Origin: Rhynochetos jubatus
Taxonomy: Eukaryota; Chordata; Aves; Eurypygiformes; Rhynochetidae
Reading direction: 5' to 3'
DNA: 64,000 nt
Assembly: GCA_027574665.1 (NCBI GenBank)
Contig: CM050651.1
Coordinates: 7,627,501 to 7,691,500 of the forward strand
The translations under genes and the position numbers were made by a program. Below the pieces are notes generated by a model. The model did not search any database. It saw only the letters and a program-made list of their open reading frames with translations, and had not been told where the DNA came from. Of this stretch, positions 63,870-64,000 are shown piece after piece. How positions within the stretch are numbered: position 1 is the stretch's first letter; each line of letters begins with the position of its first letter.

Positions 63870-64000
63870 GCTGGGCATGACATTGTATGATTTGGAACAT
63901 CCCTTTGGTCAGTTGGGGTCACCTGCCCCGGCTGCGTTCCCTCCCAACTTCTTGTACACCCCCAGCTTCCTTGCTGGTGGGGTGAGAGGCAGAAAAGGCC

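Larger units (their letters stand above)
63582..64000 (-). mobile_element. endogenous retrovirus LTR, cut by window end
   Basis: The plus strand starts with TGTTGTGGTTTAACCCCAG, the reversed 3' end (…CA) of an LTR family common in bird genomes; I recall it as ERVL-type, but this was not checked. The retroviral sense is minus: it shows a TATA box (ATATAAA, 63863-63869) and downstream an ATTAAA polyadenylation signal (63709-63714), giving U3, R and U5 in that order from right to left. The U3 start lies beyond the window. The sequence beyond the U5 end (below 63582) does not look like a primer-binding site or viral interior, so this is a solo LTR or the 3' LTR of a copy extending to the right. 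No coding sequence is present. Confidence 0.88.

Overview
The window looks like bird nuclear DNA, AT-rich and almost wholly non-coding, from an intergenic region or a long intron. Two dispersed repeats support a bird. One is a 5'-truncated CR1 LINE whose minus strand still encodes the end of CR1 ORF2 (61040-61675). The other is a long terminal repeat of a family common in bird genomes (63582 to the window end), recognised from its terminal sequence, TATA box and polyadenylation signal. I recall this LTR as an ERVL-type family described in songbirds, but could not check it. No bacterial-type gene, operon, CRISPR array, rRNA or tRNA was seen, and no open frame could be matched to a known protein family. 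Most open frames of 60-185 codons look like chance frames in AT-rich DNA or readings through simple repeats.

Layout. 1-12600 is unique AT-rich sequence with a C24 tract (1601-1624), a three-unit telomere-like motif (1239-1256) and the longest open frame (7032-7583, not assigned). 12640-13180 is very AT-rich with clustered homeodomain-type and SOX-like motifs and is a candidate conserved enhancer. 18600-19031 is a CpG-rich patch in CpG-poor DNA and a candidate promoter or first exon. 22258-22479 has an acceptor, a well-placed ATG, a short open frame and a donor, so it may be an alternative first coding exon. 26800-26884 can fold into a long near-perfect hairpin, a microRNA-precursor-like or palindromic-element-like structure. 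42239-42304 is a short tandem array. 44004-44463 has a good acceptor, open frames and AATAAA, and is a candidate terminal exon. 46759-46983 is a compound pentamer-hexamer polypyrimidine microsatellite. The right end holds CR1, a perfect 13-bp hairpin (62051-62082) and the LTR.

Nothing shows genes working together here. If the window acts, it is most likely as regulatory DNA or as source of non-coding transcripts. No new biological system could be shown. The best leads are the 26800-26884 hairpin, the 18600-19031 CpG patch, the 12640-13180 motif cluster and the two exon-like segments.
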